A DNA stretch of 64,000 bases. Source: Algicola sagamiensis DSM 14643. GTDB lineage: Bacteria; Pseudomonadota; Gammaproteobacteria; Enterobacterales; Alteromonadaceae. The stretch is taken from positions 248,001-312,000 of the forward strand of contig NZ_KB894493.1 in assembly GCF_000374485.1 (NCBI RefSeq), given 5' to 3'. The position numbers were made by a program, and so were the translations under genes. The notes under the pieces are model-generated. The model saw only the letters and a program-made list of their open reading frames with translations, made no database searches and was not told the origin of the DNA. Positions 18,442 to 29,240 of the stretch are shown here, one piece after another (position 1 is the stretch's first letter; each line of letters starts with the position of its first letter).

Positions 18442-21400
18442 TTATTCGTTATGTGAGCGCCATACACTTGCCGTATTGTCGATACGTCGCCCTACGAAGT
18501 CACCTTTCCAGTAATGACGTTCTTCCAAATCACCAGTCAAGCTGTTCGATGCATAAATGTGTGGACCATCAGCAGCATTATTACCCATCCACAAACCTTC
18601 ACAAATCAGGTCACTGCAATAATAGGCTGCACCACCTCGACCATTGGAATTGGTCAGTGACACTTTACAGTCCACTGCTTTGAGTTGTAATTGAGGACAA
18701 CGATAAGCACCACCACCACCACGGCTTGCCATACAGCTAGTTGTTTCTGCGACACATTCTTTGCAGCGAGATAAACCTCCTCCTAATTCAGCTGAGCAGT
18801 TATAGGCGTGGATAACCGAGCGATATAAGCCAAAGGCTGCACCACCTTCATTGAGTTGTGTATTCGAACCAGAACCTTGATCAAGCGAATAACAACGATG
18901 AATATGTTTGGCCTCAATGTGACTCGCTGTATAAGGAAAATCACCGGTTTGCAGTGCAGCATAAATTGCACCACCACTACCCCAGGTCTGATGATTATCA
19001 ATCAAGCAATTCAGCTGACAATGTTGGGCGTGCTCAAGATAAAACGCACCACCGTCATGTGTTGCCTGAAAACCATCGCGATGACCATTCCCATTAAATG
19101 TGAAACCAGAAAGGTGAACTTGACGGACTGGTGCATCGGATTGCCCCATCAATTTAAAGCGATGATTTTTACCTGCTTTTTCAATGATGGTCGATTTTTC
19201 ATTAAATCCGATAATGGATACACCAGATTTTAAGCGAACCGAATTTCTTAGCTGATAAGCCCCAACCTCGAAGTCAAAAGTTTTAAAGGGAAGCAGGATA
19301 ATGGTTGTGTCTTCTGTGATCACTTTATCTTCAATCCCATGAAATACTGTATCAAACTCATCCTGATTTGTGATGATATGTGTTTTTCCACCACGTCCAA
19401 ATGGCAGTACCATCTGATCAACGTAAGACTTTACAGCAGCCTGAGTCGGTAAAATGCCATCTTGAGCACTATCACCACCAAGGTTATCTGCTGTTGAAAT
19501 ATTGTAGATAGTTGGCCCATCATTCAGCGTAAAATGCTCCGCTATAGCAAGAGATTCCACATCTAAATGGTGATCAACGGATAAAGACTGACCCACCATT
19601 AATTGCCCTTGAACAGTAAGGTCACCACTCAAAGACCCATCCCCAACAATATCTAACGTAGATTGCGGTGTTACCGTTCCTAAGCCAAGTTGGCCTGTTT
19701 TATTTAATGTGAATAAGCGAGACGTATCCGTGGGGGTTTGTTGATCCACAACAAACGCATCTTGATCTTTACGATTTCTCAAATGACAGTGTGCATCACC
19801 AGGACCCATTCCTGTACTGAAGTCTTCCGCGACACGCAGGCTCTTCTGAATCGCTGTTTTCCCTTTAATTTCCAGATCTTCAGTCACTTTCGTCGGTGCG
19901 TTCAACTCAATGTGACTGTCTTCATAGCCAACCGTCAAGTTGCCAAGTAGTTTCGTATTCTTATCCACACGCAGATCAGCAAGCAGCTCTGTATCGCCCT
20001 GAACCATCAGATCTTCATGAATTTCAACATCATCTTTGGCCGTCAGATCTCCATGCAGGATCATATCCTCCCACACTTCCGCATCACAAAAGAACTCTGC
20101 TTTAGCGCTATCACCGTGGACTTTGAAGTAACCGTTGATTTCTGCTCCTTCATCCATGCGAACACTACCATGCAAGTGGGTCGCACCATCAACATCCAAA
20201 GTGACCGTTGGGTCATCAATGCCTAAGCCTAAATAACCATTTTTGAATACCAAGCCTGGGTCATTTTTGGATTGAATACGGAAAGCTTCGCTCATACGTG
20301 TGTTGGCAATGAATAGCTCTGCTTTTGGATAAAGTTCACTACCCAGCTCATCCACATGACCAACGGTCGTTTGGCCATATAACTTCGTTGTATCTCGAAC
20401 CGTTAGATCTTCTTTTAACTGAACATCACGGTCAACATCTAACGTTGCATGGAAGTGAACACGGCCAAATACATCGAGTTCATCAGAAATTTCCACATCA
20501 CCACCCACATCCAAATCCTTGGTTGGGATAAGTCTGCCGATACCGACTTTTCCTTGACGAATAACCACATGGCGTAACATTTCTTCCACACCACTATCAA
20601 TGCGTAAAGCGATTTCACTGGCACCTTCACGGATATGAATACGCGCGGTTGGGTTATTCATCGAAAACCCTATCGATTGCTCGCAATAGATATTATCTTG
20701 CGCATACACTGGCGCATTATGGTAGACATCGGCTCTCGTCCACAACGTCTCCATCAATTGAGTTTCACCATTCACATCTAAATGAAACTGCGGCGAATCT
20801 GTATTCACGCCCACTTTATTATGCTGAACGACAAAACTGGCCATCCCTTCATTACTTTGGTCAACACGGAGTCCCCAAAAGTGCGGATGAGACTGACGAA
20901 TATGCATGTCCACATATTCTTGGTGTTCTGGTGAATTAAGTCGCGCACCGTTTTCGATTGAGATGCCCGCATCAAACTGGACCGGTGAATGAAACTGAGC
21001 TGCTCCTTGCACATCTAATGTCGCTTGCAATCTCGTACTCTCAACGACATCCAGCGTCTTTCTGACTTGTACATCAGACATCATACTGGTACCAGCAAAG
21101 TCAGAAGTCTTCTCAACATAGAGTTTTTCTTTGAGGGTTGTTTCTCCGTCCACTTGGAGATCATCTGCAACATGCAGAGCTGCTTCAGGGGAATCCGTGC
21201 AGATCCCGACCTGACCTGATTTTGCAGTGAAGAATGTTTCTGGATCACCTTCTGGGGCTGGACGATAAACAGCTGTCAAAGCAACACCTTCGTCTTCCTG
21301 TGTGATCATCACATGCCCTTGAACACCTACATCCTGGCCAAAGTTAGATTCACCTTGCACATTGAATGTATCTGCAAGTGTTGTTGCGTTATCCACTTGT

Positions 21401-23157
21401 AAAGTATCGGATAAGTGAGTTGCACCAGTCACATGGAGTGTTTGACTTAGTTGTGACGTTCCCATCACCTCTAGCTGATCCGCAAGTGTTACCTTTCCAT
21501 CGACCTGCATTGTGCTTTTCATTGCTGCATGCGCGTCGACTTGTAACTGCCCATTGACATGTAAATCAACTGCTGGCATATCAGTGCGTACGCCAACACG
21601 ACCATCTTTTGTTGTAAGGATCGTTTCAAATCCCCCATCACCAAGATCATGTTGAACTCTCAATGCCCGGTTCGCAGCCTCAGAAGCGGTGACTGTCAAC
21701 ACACCATCATCTGACGGACCATCCGTTTGCGTCATTGTCGTCAAACCTTGAACATCCAAACCCGCATTTAAATCGGTGCCACCATCAGCAATTAACCCAG
21801 ACTGAAGATGGGCTGACTGGGCAACATTCAAAGTACCTGACAATGTCGTCGTATCCGTCACATTTAAAGTGCTCTGAAGATCGGTTGCTCCTTGCACTGA
21901 CAAGGTTTGTTGCATCGAAACATTTTGGCTTGCTGTCAGGCTAGTCAGTTGTGAATCACCATCAACTCGCAGCGCTGATTTCGTATGCACATCCCCATCC
22001 ATTTGCGCTTCGCTTGCAACATGGAAAGCAGCCTCTGGCGTATCTGTGTGAACACCAACCTTATTTTGGTTTGCCATGAGCAGTGTGTTGGTGGTTTCCG
22101 AATCAACTTGATGCTGTACTTTTAGGGATGCATTCGTATTATTCGAGCGGATTGTGGTCGCGGTCTGATTGACATCGGCTCCCGTTTGAATGACATCCGC
22201 CCCAGTCAGCGACTGAAGGTAGCCCTCAACGGTCAGGTTGTCATCCACTTGAGTGTCGCCGGCAATATGAATATGATCAGATTTCAGCTGAATTTCATCC
22301 TGTCCACCTTTCGCGACCGCCAATTGTGTCGCCCCACCATTCGAGGCGCGAAAGATATCTTTATCTGTGAGATCCCCATGTGTACTTGAAACATCTAGAT
22401 GTGCTTCGGGGTGTAACTTCCCAATCCCTACTAGACCATCTCCGGCAACAAATAAAGAAGGCCTATCATCATTCCCTTTTTCATCAACGCGAAGTAATGG
22501 CTCATCAATTCCGCCGTCTTGGCTGAGATGTAGTAATGCTTCAGGCGTGATATCACCTATGCCAACTTTGCCGGCATCCGTCATTGTCACAAGTTGTGCT
22601 TCGCCTTCTTTGATTAAAAAAGGTGTCTCGTGATCACCACCATCTATATCCAGTTGTAGGGCGTGCTTCAGTGAAGATACATCTCCTACATTCAACCTCC
22701 CCCCAATCGTCGCATTGCCATCAATTTGTGTATCACCATCGAATTGTGTATTGCCTTTTATTTGTGCATCACCGTCGATTTGTGTATCACCTTCCACATG
22801 AAATAATAATGGATCGCCATCAAATGCTTGGGGGCCTGCTGGCATTTTGATATGCATTTTTCCATCAAGCGTTGCTTTTCCTTCCGTCCTGACTTCAAAA
22901 CACTTTGAAGCCATCAAGTGACTGTCAACCGTTAACTCCCCACCAAGGCTTTGGCTACCACTTACAATCAAATCCCCCTCATTGACCTCAAGTGATTTCT
23001 CCATTGTGATTTTACTTTCTTCAATCGCAACACCATCATCCTTTAAGTTCAGTGCGCCTTCTATCAAATTGGCAAAATCTTCACCAGTGGGGGTTTTGTT
23101 ATCCTCAAACTTTTCTTTTAACTTGGATCTTGTTTGATCATCATGAATATTGCTCAT
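18442..23157 (-). CDS. Giant trimeric-type fibre protein of the eCIS (Afp13 position)
   Basis: A 1571-residue fibre. The N-terminal KTPTGEDFANLIEG segment (21-34) probably anchors it to the baseplate. A repetitive shaft follows: short GDTQIDGDAQIKGN-type repeats near residues 128-155, then about ten units built around G-x-VGI-x-TD-x-PEA-x-LHV, alternating with DVQGATxLxSTL-type stretches, as in phage fibre shafts. After LPTQAAVKSYVD (about 1265) the last ~250 residues look like a right-handed parallel beta-helix with Gly/Cys-rich turns (GSGGAIYAA, RGGGGAYRC, GRGGAAYYC), typical of glycan-binding or -cleaving tips. It should determine target recognition. It lies between the baseplate genes and the tape-measure gene. 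Confidence 0.85.
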   Translation of the reverse strand: MSNIHDDQTRSKLKEKFEDNKTPTGEDFANLIEGALNLKDDGVAIEESKITMEKSLEVNEGDLIVSGSQSLGGELTVDSHLMASKCFEVRTEGKATLDGKMHIKMPAGPQAFDGDPLLFHVEGDTQIDGDAQIKGNTQFDGDTQIDGNATIGGRLNVGDVSSLKHALQLDIDGGDHETPFLIKEGEAQLVTMTDAGKVGIGDITPEALLHLSQDGGIDEPLLRVDEKGNDDRPSLFVAGDGLVGIGKLHPEAHLDVSSTHGDLTDKDIFRASNGGATQLAVAKGGQDEIQLKSDHIHIAGDTQVDDNLTVEGYLQSLTGADVIQTGADVNQTATTIRSNNTNASLKVQHQVDSETTNTLLMANQNKVGVHTDTPEAAFHVASEAQMDGDVHTKSALRVDGDSQLTSLTASQNVSMQQTLSVQGATDLQSTLNVTDTTTLSGTLNVAQSAHLQSGLIADGGTDLNAGLDVQGLTTMTQTDGPSDDGVLTVTASEAANRALRVQHDLGDGGFETILTTKDGRVGVRTDMPAVDLHVNGQLQVDAHAAMKSTMQVDGKVTLADQLEVMGTSQLSQTLHVTGATHLSDTLQVDNATTLADTFNVQGESNFGQDVGVQGHVMITQEDEGVALTAVYRPAPEGDPETFFTAKSGQVGICTDSPEAALHVADDLQVDGETTLKEKLYVEKTSDFAGTSMMSDVQVRKTLDVVESTRLQATLDVQGAAQFHSPVQFDAGISIENGARLNSPEHQEYVDMHIRQSHPHFWGLRVDQSNEGMASFVVQHNKVGVNTDSPQFHLDVNGETQLMETLWTRADVYHNAPVYAQDNIYCEQSIGFSMNNPTARIHIREGASEIALRIDSGVEEMLRHVVIRQGKVGIGRLIPTKDLDVGGDVEISDELDVFGRVHFHATLDVDRDVQLKEDLTVRDTTKLYGQTTVGHVDELGSELYPKAELFIANTRMSEAFRIQSKNDPGLVFKNGYLGLGIDDPTVTLDVDGATHLHGSVRMDEGAEINGYFKVHGDSAKAEFFCDAEVWEDMILHGDLTAKDDVEIHEDLMVQGDTELLADLRVDKNTKLLGNLTVGYEDSHIELNAPTKVTEDLEIKGKTAIQKSLRVAEDFSTGMGPGDAHCHLRNRKDQDAFVVDQQTPTDTSRLFTLNKTGQLGLGTVTPQSTLDIVGDGSLSGDLTVQGQLMVGQSLSVDHHLDVESLAIAEHFTLNDGPTIYNISTADNLGGDSAQDGILPTQAAVKSYVDQMVLPFGRGGKTHIITNQDEFDTVFHGIEDKVITEDTTIILLPFKTFDFEVGAYQLRNSVRLKSGVSIIGFNEKSTIIEKAGKNHRFKLMGQSDAPVRQVHLSGFTFNGNGHRDGFQATHDGGAFYLEHAQHCQLNCLIDNHQTWGSGGAIYAALQTGDFPYTASHIEAKHIHRCYSLDQGSGSNTQLNEGGAAFGLYRSVIHAYNCSAELGGGLSRCKECVAETTSCMASRGGGGAYRCPQLQLKAVDCKVSLTNSNGRGGAAYYCSDLICEGLWMGNNAADGPHIYASNSLTGDLEERHYWKGDFVGRRIDNTASVWRSHNE

Positions 23158-23170
23158 TACATTGCCTTCT

Positions 23171-25822
23171 CTAGAGTGGATTTTGAACTTTTACGGTAAA
23201 TGGCTTGGCTATCGGTGTATCCGGACATTGAGGCTGGATTGTTGCCTGAGAAATCGGATACGTTGCTTTGAGGCTTTCAATCTGCTCAAAAGCAACATGA
23301 AAATTTTGATTGATTGTGGCATGACCAATTGCATTCCTAGCCCGGATAGCAGCAAGCTTTTCTGGCACTGAATCGATAGTGCTAGGATCCTTGCAAAACT
23401 GGCGGAGTAATTCAGAAAGTTCTTCTATGCGTTCTAGTTGGAATCTTTCCCGATCACTCGCTGGCACATTGAACAATGGTCGATGTGTCATTGCGTTAAG
23501 CCAGGCATAAAAAAGCAGTTCAAATGAATTCATCTGCTCTCTTTCCAATGACAGTACCCTCACGCTTTGATGAACCGGGCTTTGCTGTAACATTGTTTCT
23601 TGCATATATTCAGAAAAATGAGACTGCTTTCTTCTTGCAATCCAGTTCGGTACAACAAAATAAATGTGATTCGGTAATATGGCTGTCGGGATCTCTACAG
23701 GATCAAACGATGGTGGAGCATCTGGCTCTTCATCTTGTAATTTTCGATGGCGAATTAGCTCGCTTTCAAGGAGATAAAAGCCCTCGTAGTTATTCGTTGA
23801 TAAAGGCATTCTCCCTGGTGTAAAAATACCAAGTTGACGTTGAATACGCAGTGAAAGATGACAGAGTTGGTTGACTTGTGGATTGGGTCGAAGATAATTA
23901 AACCCCCCCGATCGAAACTGGCTGATCTTGGGGTAGTCCCACAAGGTCATGACCTGATCAATCACTTGCTTCAAGCAAACGATTTTTTCCAACAAGATGT
24001 CATCATTTTCCTGTTGAATCTCAAAGCGGCTATTTTTTAGCGTGCCAATATACTTTTGAAATAACGTAAAATATTTCAGAATGTTGGCGTCGACCGACTG
24101 CTCTGCGAACCGACTCACCAAGTGGTTGCAAGATCGCTTTAAACGATCGAGTTGATTTGTGCTAAATAAGGGTTCAGCTATGGATTGGAAACCTTCTGCT
24201 TCATATTGTCCAAAATACTGCCCCAAAAGGTTTTTCGTCCCGCTGATATCTAGAATGGGTTGGCTTCGTTTTGTCAAAGGTAATTGATTGATCCCAAGCC
24301 AAAACAGATCCACGTCTTTCTCTAGCAAGCCGATACCGGATAGCATTTTTTCATAAATCATACCGAGTCGATGGAAGTCTTGCTTTTCTGGTAATGCCAG
24401 CATGACTTTGAGTTGCTCAAGCTGCGCAAACTCATCAGCCAACACTTGATCGAACAAGGATAAAAAGCCTTTAAATTGGATGATCTGAGCAAGTTCATTC
24501 CCTTCGATTACGCCATCCAGACGGCGTTCTGCCAATTTATATAAGGTTGGGAATTCATGTTGAATTGATAAATACTGCGATAAGTGCCGATATCGTCCCG
24601 AAATATACTCAGTAATATGTCCAGGCAGTTCAGAGCTGGTATTAATGGAAGCTTCTACTTTTTCCTTAAGACGTGAACAAATACTGTCGATTTCTTCTTC
24701 GGTCAGAATATGGGTTTGCCCACCAATCTCGATATCCAATCGGCCTGGTTTTAAAAAACCATGCTTGAAGTGAGAAATACTATCAGGCGTAAGTAGCCCA
24801 AAAATATAATCCAATTGTGCAACTTTTTTATGAAGCGCATCCTCATCTCGAACCGGATCAGGAACCTCCTGATTTTCTTCATCCGATGGATTAATTAGCA
24901 CCCGCCAACGAAAATCTTCGTCCGAACCTGTCGTATCATCATCCACCGCATATTTTCGGAATTTGAAAGATAAAACTTTTTCTAGTCCTTTGATCGACTC
25001 GATTCTAGCCAGCACATCTGATGCATAGATATAGTCAGGCACCAAAATGGCATCCACATCATCTTCTTTGATCAAACCATTTTCCAGCATTGGCCCTTCG
25101 AAGATCTGGTCACGATGGATGGATTGTGCTTCTAATTCATCATAAGTGTATCGTGGAACAGGTGGACAAACTTCCTGATAAATCTGAAAATAAAGCTCCG
25201 AGATTGTCTCTGGAATATTCTCGATTTCAGAAAAAGACAAATGTAAATTCACACCAATTGTTTGTTTATGAAAGGCATGGATCGTCAAGAGGTCTTCATT
25301 AACGTTACGGCTATCTAGAAAACGATTGCGGATATTTTGATAAACACTGGCCTTATCGGCACCTGGCTCTAAATCCACCTGCACATGACAACAGCCTGTC
25401 AATACCTGAACAAGTTCTGCCTCTTCCGAAGGTTTCACCTGTTGTTTTTTCCAATTTAAAAATACATTACGAACACCGGGTACATCCATGAGCATCCGTC
25501 GGTGATCTGCCGTTGTGACTGGGTTGCTCGGTAACAGCGCCGAAGACATAAAGAAAGGCGTTCTCGCTTTATCGTCTTCATTTTCTGGGTTTGGTGCCAG
25601 CAAATCGGTCATTGGAAACGATAAACGGTAACCTAAATCTGCAATGACAAACGCCAGCACTTCAATAAAGGTGATCCCCGGGTCTGGCAGATTATGATCT
25701 GTCCAAGAATCCCCAGTCACTTTTTGAAGAATGGATATCGCCTGATCCTTAAGATATTCCATATTTCGGCCGTCCCCATACGCTGGTGCCGGGGCAAGCA
25801 TATTCGAATTTTCTGTAGTCAT
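23171..25822 (-). CDS. eCIS baseplate wedge protein (Afp12-like)
   Basis: 883 residues. Residues 47-66 (DPGITFIEVLAFVIADLGYR) are the hallmark of the Afp12/PVC12 wedge component, followed by a PVTTADHRRMLMDVPGVRNVFL segment that resembles baseplate-J N-termini. Afp11 and Afp12 together form the wedge ring around the spike, corresponding to T4 gp6/gp7. The next gene (18442-23157) starts 14 bases downstream, and the Afp11-like gene lies 60 bases upstream. The long C-terminal region is probably lineage-specific decoration. Confidence 0.92.
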   Translation of the reverse strand: MTTENSNMLAPAPAYGDGRNMEYLKDQAISILQKVTGDSWTDHNLPDPGITFIEVLAFVIADLGYRLSFPMTDLLAPNPENEDDKARTPFFMSSALLPSNPVTTADHRRMLMDVPGVRNVFLNWKKQQVKPSEEAELVQVLTGCCHVQVDLEPGADKASVYQNIRNRFLDSRNVNEDLLTIHAFHKQTIGVNLHLSFSEIENIPETISELYFQIYQEVCPPVPRYTYDELEAQSIHRDQIFEGPMLENGLIKEDDVDAILVPDYIYASDVLARIESIKGLEKVLSFKFRKYAVDDDTTGSDEDFRWRVLINPSDEENQEVPDPVRDEDALHKKVAQLDYIFGLLTPDSISHFKHGFLKPGRLDIEIGGQTHILTEEEIDSICSRLKEKVEASINTSSELPGHITEYISGRYRHLSQYLSIQHEFPTLYKLAERRLDGVIEGNELAQIIQFKGFLSLFDQVLADEFAQLEQLKVMLALPEKQDFHRLGMIYEKMLSGIGLLEKDVDLFWLGINQLPLTKRSQPILDISGTKNLLGQYFGQYEAEGFQSIAEPLFSTNQLDRLKRSCNHLVSRFAEQSVDANILKYFTLFQKYIGTLKNSRFEIQQENDDILLEKIVCLKQVIDQVMTLWDYPKISQFRSGGFNYLRPNPQVNQLCHLSLRIQRQLGIFTPGRMPLSTNNYEGFYLLESELIRHRKLQDEEPDAPPSFDPVEIPTAILPNHIYFVVPNWIARRKQSHFSEYMQETMLQQSPVHQSVRVLSLEREQMNSFELLFYAWLNAMTHRPLFNVPASDRERFQLERIEELSELLRQFCKDPSTIDSVPEKLAAIRARNAIGHATINQNFHVAFEQIESLKATYPISQATIQPQCPDTPIAKPFTVKVQNPL

Positions 25823-25882
25823 CGTGATCCTGCTTAAGAATGAAGAAATGAGAACGCTGTGCTTTTTGAAGATGAGAAAAGA

Positions 25883-28800
25883 TTAGGAGACTTTGAAATC
25901 AACCTCGATACGCCACTTTCCAATCCCTTCGTAGATATCTTTTGACCCTGTCAAAAGCGTAATATTGTGATGTGCAGAAGGGACAAGGATCTTGCTCGGT
26001 CTATCCGGTTCGATATATGCCCGATCTTCGTTATCACCCAAGCGCTTGATGTCATATATCATCTCTGCTGCTGGGTGTTTTTCTAATAGCTGCGCAATTT
26101 CAGAAAAGTAGACTTTCTGGGGAGCCTGTCCCATCTGTTGCAGATTCCTTTGGCTCCAAGGCGTCAAGAAGGCATTAATTGCCCCCGTCAGCTGACCCAG
26201 CACACTATCAATATCGTAATCAGAAGAAATACTCATGGTGATTTCGAATTGAACCTCTTCATATACTGGATCCACAATTTTGACAGGAACACTGGGTGGG
26301 GAAACCCGATTGATATAACTTTGTATTCTGCGCTTCAGATACAGAGGTACCTTTGGTTGGATCACATCCGGATTATGATTGACAGGAACGACGACCAAAC
26401 AAACATTATCACTGACTTGACCTTGTGGCAGCACATCTGATTCACGGAAACATCGTGTCAAATACACTTCTGGAAACTCAGCCAAAACCAGGTGTTCATA
26501 ATCCCAGGCTGTTAACGCTCGATTTTTATGACGTAACCGTTCACTTGAGCGAATATTCAAATCTCTGGACTGCTCTTGGATCCGACCGCTAAATGACGGA
26601 TAACTTTGTTTGATTTCTTGAATACGCGGATCTGGTGGCACCATGGTTGCAATACTTTGAGCAGCGAGTGGTTGTTCAAAATGAGATGCATCGTGATCCA
26701 CATCCACTAACTCAACCATCACACCTTGCGCTTCGATATGGCGGATCCTTGAATACAATGCAACTGCTGTATTCAAGGATTCATCCGTCAAAGAAATCTT
26801 GATCCAGAAGCGTCCATCACGGATAAAGTGTTCCTGATAATCAATTTTGGGAATTTCAAAATCAACGATCCCTGAGTCGAGAAGATTGAGCGTTGAGTCT
26901 TCCGTGATCCGTGCTTTGGTGCCATCACTTTGGCCTTTGCCAAAGAAGTTCCAATTCCCACTGTACAAATATTGCCAATCGATCACCACTTCATCACTGG
27001 TATTACTCCCATCAACCGGATCCATCTCAAAGTACAAACGAATATGGCTTGGGGTTTCTAACCCTGCAATTCCTATATATAAGCACCCGTTGTCTAAAAA
27101 CCGAGGGAGCAAGGCAATACTGTCTTCACTCGTTTCTTTTACATCTCTACGGCCAAGCGGATGGATTTGTTGAATTGCATGATGATCTTGTTCTGTCATA
27201 TTGGCTTTCACTTCGACTGTTGATTCGTAGTCGATACTGACCGTTGCCAACGTCGGCGTGTAAGGTTCCGGAACCTGGATCAGTTCTGGCTCCGCCATAT
27301 TCGCAGTAACAAAACTGATATATTGTTGAACGAGTGGGTAATCTGCATGACCAAAATCATTATTTGTAAGTGTTAGTGAAAAGTACTTCGGCCACTCGGT
27401 TGCACCATCCGCTTCGAATGAAAGTTGATCATAGCGACAATACATCAACATCGTTTGTTGATCATTGAGAAGCGACAAACCATATTGGTCGATATTATCT
27501 GCATAACTGTCATCTGGATGATGGCTACCAGATAAAGTCGCATATTGAGTAAAGATGGACTGCTTTTCCTTCAATCCTTCTTTATGATCAGATGTATGAA
27601 TATCAACTTGATTTTCAGGCCAAGCTAAACAATTGCAATAATGCTCAAACAACTTTTCAAAATTGTCCGGTAATTTTATCGTTTCACCTTTTTCTTTATC
27701 TGGAATGAGTTCACTACAGGTGATGTCATTTGGCTCAGTAACTGTTGGTTTACATAGACCATCAGTATGGATATACCCTTCCTGGCTGAGTGAAAAATAA
27801 CGATAAAAGCTATAAGGTTTATAAAAATTGTCGAAGCTGAGTGGCCGACCTGTCCACTCAAAGTTTAAATACACTTTGGAAACGTCTTTGACTAACAGCT
27901 CAGGATGTGTGAAATGGAACTTGGAGGTCAGTTTTGGGGTTGGCCCAAAAGGCTCAAAAGGTTTACTGGCATCAAGCGGCCCAAGGTCATTTTCAATCAA
28001 CAAACCTGGAACTTTTTTTGCACTGATATTCATCAGAACTGAAGAGAACATTGGCCGCACCAAATCGCTTGGCTGAAATGTCTGCTCCGATGGGCTTTCT
28101 GACGTGTCCGAACCACGAAAAACTTCTTCATAATACTGCGCTTTTAGTCTGAAGATCAGTGAGGGCATCGTCGGTAAATGCGGCGTATTTTCATCAATAT
28201 ATTGCATTATTGATGGAAACAGTGCATCAAGCTTTATCAATAAATCACCATCTGTTGCTTTGCTGATTAAGCTCGAGTCGATGAGTTGGAAACCTTCAGC
28301 CGTAGAGATATAGACATGAAACCACTGAGCCATTTGTTCAGACTGAAAAGCTGCACTATTCGTCAGTACCCAGCGTAATTTTATTTCACGTTCTCCGCCA
28401 ACCAAGTTGAGCGCCGTTGAGGTGATTAAAAATCCAATCTCCGGATAGACACCACGTCCAGAGTCATCAATTTCGGATTCTCCAAAGGTCAAACACCCTT
28501 CTTCTGGGAAACTCAATTCAGCATCAGAGTCAAAGCAGCGAGACAGTAGATACCTCGCGTAACTTGTTTCAAGCCCTGTTTCATCGCTTTGGATCTTCAC
28601 ATCCACTAAGGACATGGATAAGACCCTTTCGATTAACGTATGATTTAACACAGCGTTGCTTTTCGTCTCATAGATCAGCTCCTTCCCTGATGCATCTTCG
28701 CCACCAAAAAACTGGGTTCCTTCTTTAAGCGTCATCGAGGGCACATCATCTTCCAATGTTAAGACTAGATGGGCCTTATCCGGCCTTGGGGGTTGCTCTG

Positions 28801-29218
28801 TAAATCCCAGGACATCGCGATAATAATGCGATAGATGTCGATCCGTATATTCATCAAATTGTCCCCATGGACTCTTCATCATTTCGAAGAATGCCAACAT
28901 TGATGCAATATCCGCTCTGGAAGCCAGTCTTATGATGGATTCATCTACAACTTCTCCGTGAAGGAGTTTTTCAAGTTCCTTGACTTCCTCTTGGCTTGGG
29001 ATCCCACTTTGCCAACTTCCTTGCGATTGACCTGTTTGCCCATCATAAAAGCGAATGTGATCGGAATATTCTCTGAGATAGTCGAACCAACCCGTTAGGG
29101 AGCGTTCTTCGACTGAAAAATAACTCGGTAACAGCGTGTCACTGCCCCGTGTCTGTTGGGTATGCCCGAGCGAGCTCTGACTTCCCATTGGATTAGAATC
29201 GTCTTGCTTCATGACCAT
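25883..29218 (-). CDS. eCIS baseplate J-like protein (Afp11-like)
   Basis: About 1111 residues. The C-terminal part has the gpJ-family sequence: ALTAWDYEHLVLAEFPEVY, PLYLKRRIQSYINRVSPPSV, then a VYEEVQFEITMSIS strand and YFSEIAQLLEKHPA. N-terminal wedge domains precede it. The frame extends upstream into the spike-tip gene to 29320, but residues 1-34 of that frame are low-complexity and overlap a real gene. ATG 29218 (or 29212) is chosen. Its only Shine-Dalgarno-like AGGTGG is about 16 bases away, separated by a GGACG-ATC-CGTCC hairpin (29224-29236) that could shorten the distance. Confidence 0.92.
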   Translation of the reverse strand: MVMKQDDSNPMGSQSSLGHTQQTRGSDTLLPSYFSVEERSLTGWFDYLREYSDHIRFYDGQTGQSQGSWQSGIPSQEEVKELEKLLHGEVVDESIIRLASRADIASMLAFFEMMKSPWGQFDEYTDRHLSHYYRDVLGFTEQPPRPDKAHLVLTLEDDVPSMTLKEGTQFFGGEDASGKELIYETKSNAVLNHTLIERVLSMSLVDVKIQSDETGLETSYARYLLSRCFDSDAELSFPEEGCLTFGESEIDDSGRGVYPEIGFLITSTALNLVGGEREIKLRWVLTNSAAFQSEQMAQWFHVYISTAEGFQLIDSSLISKATDGDLLIKLDALFPSIMQYIDENTPHLPTMPSLIFRLKAQYYEEVFRGSDTSESPSEQTFQPSDLVRPMFSSVLMNISAKKVPGLLIENDLGPLDASKPFEPFGPTPKLTSKFHFTHPELLVKDVSKVYLNFEWTGRPLSFDNFYKPYSFYRYFSLSQEGYIHTDGLCKPTVTEPNDITCSELIPDKEKGETIKLPDNFEKLFEHYCNCLAWPENQVDIHTSDHKEGLKEKQSIFTQYATLSGSHHPDDSYADNIDQYGLSLLNDQQTMLMYCRYDQLSFEADGATEWPKYFSLTLTNNDFGHADYPLVQQYISFVTANMAEPELIQVPEPYTPTLATVSIDYESTVEVKANMTEQDHHAIQQIHPLGRRDVKETSEDSIALLPRFLDNGCLYIGIAGLETPSHIRLYFEMDPVDGSNTSDEVVIDWQYLYSGNWNFFGKGQSDGTKARITEDSTLNLLDSGIVDFEIPKIDYQEHFIRDGRFWIKISLTDESLNTAVALYSRIRHIEAQGVMVELVDVDHDASHFEQPLAAQSIATMVPPDPRIQEIKQSYPSFSGRIQEQSRDLNIRSSERLRHKNRALTAWDYEHLVLAEFPEVYLTRCFRESDVLPQGQVSDNVCLVVVPVNHNPDVIQPKVPLYLKRRIQSYINRVSPPSVPVKIVDPVYEEVQFEITMSISSDYDIDSVLGQLTGAINAFLTPWSQRNLQQMGQAPQKVYFSEIAQLLEKHPAAEMIYDIKRLGDNEDRAYIEPDRPSKILVPSAHHNITLLTGSKDIYEGIGKWRIEVDFKVS

Positions 29219-29240
29219 ATTCTGGACGGATCGTCCACCT

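Noticed and set aside
22367-22633. Long plus-strand frames antisense to the giant fibre gene
   Set aside because: They arise from the repetitive composition of the fibre gene on the other strand; the translations are low-complexity (Ser/Pro/Arg-rich).
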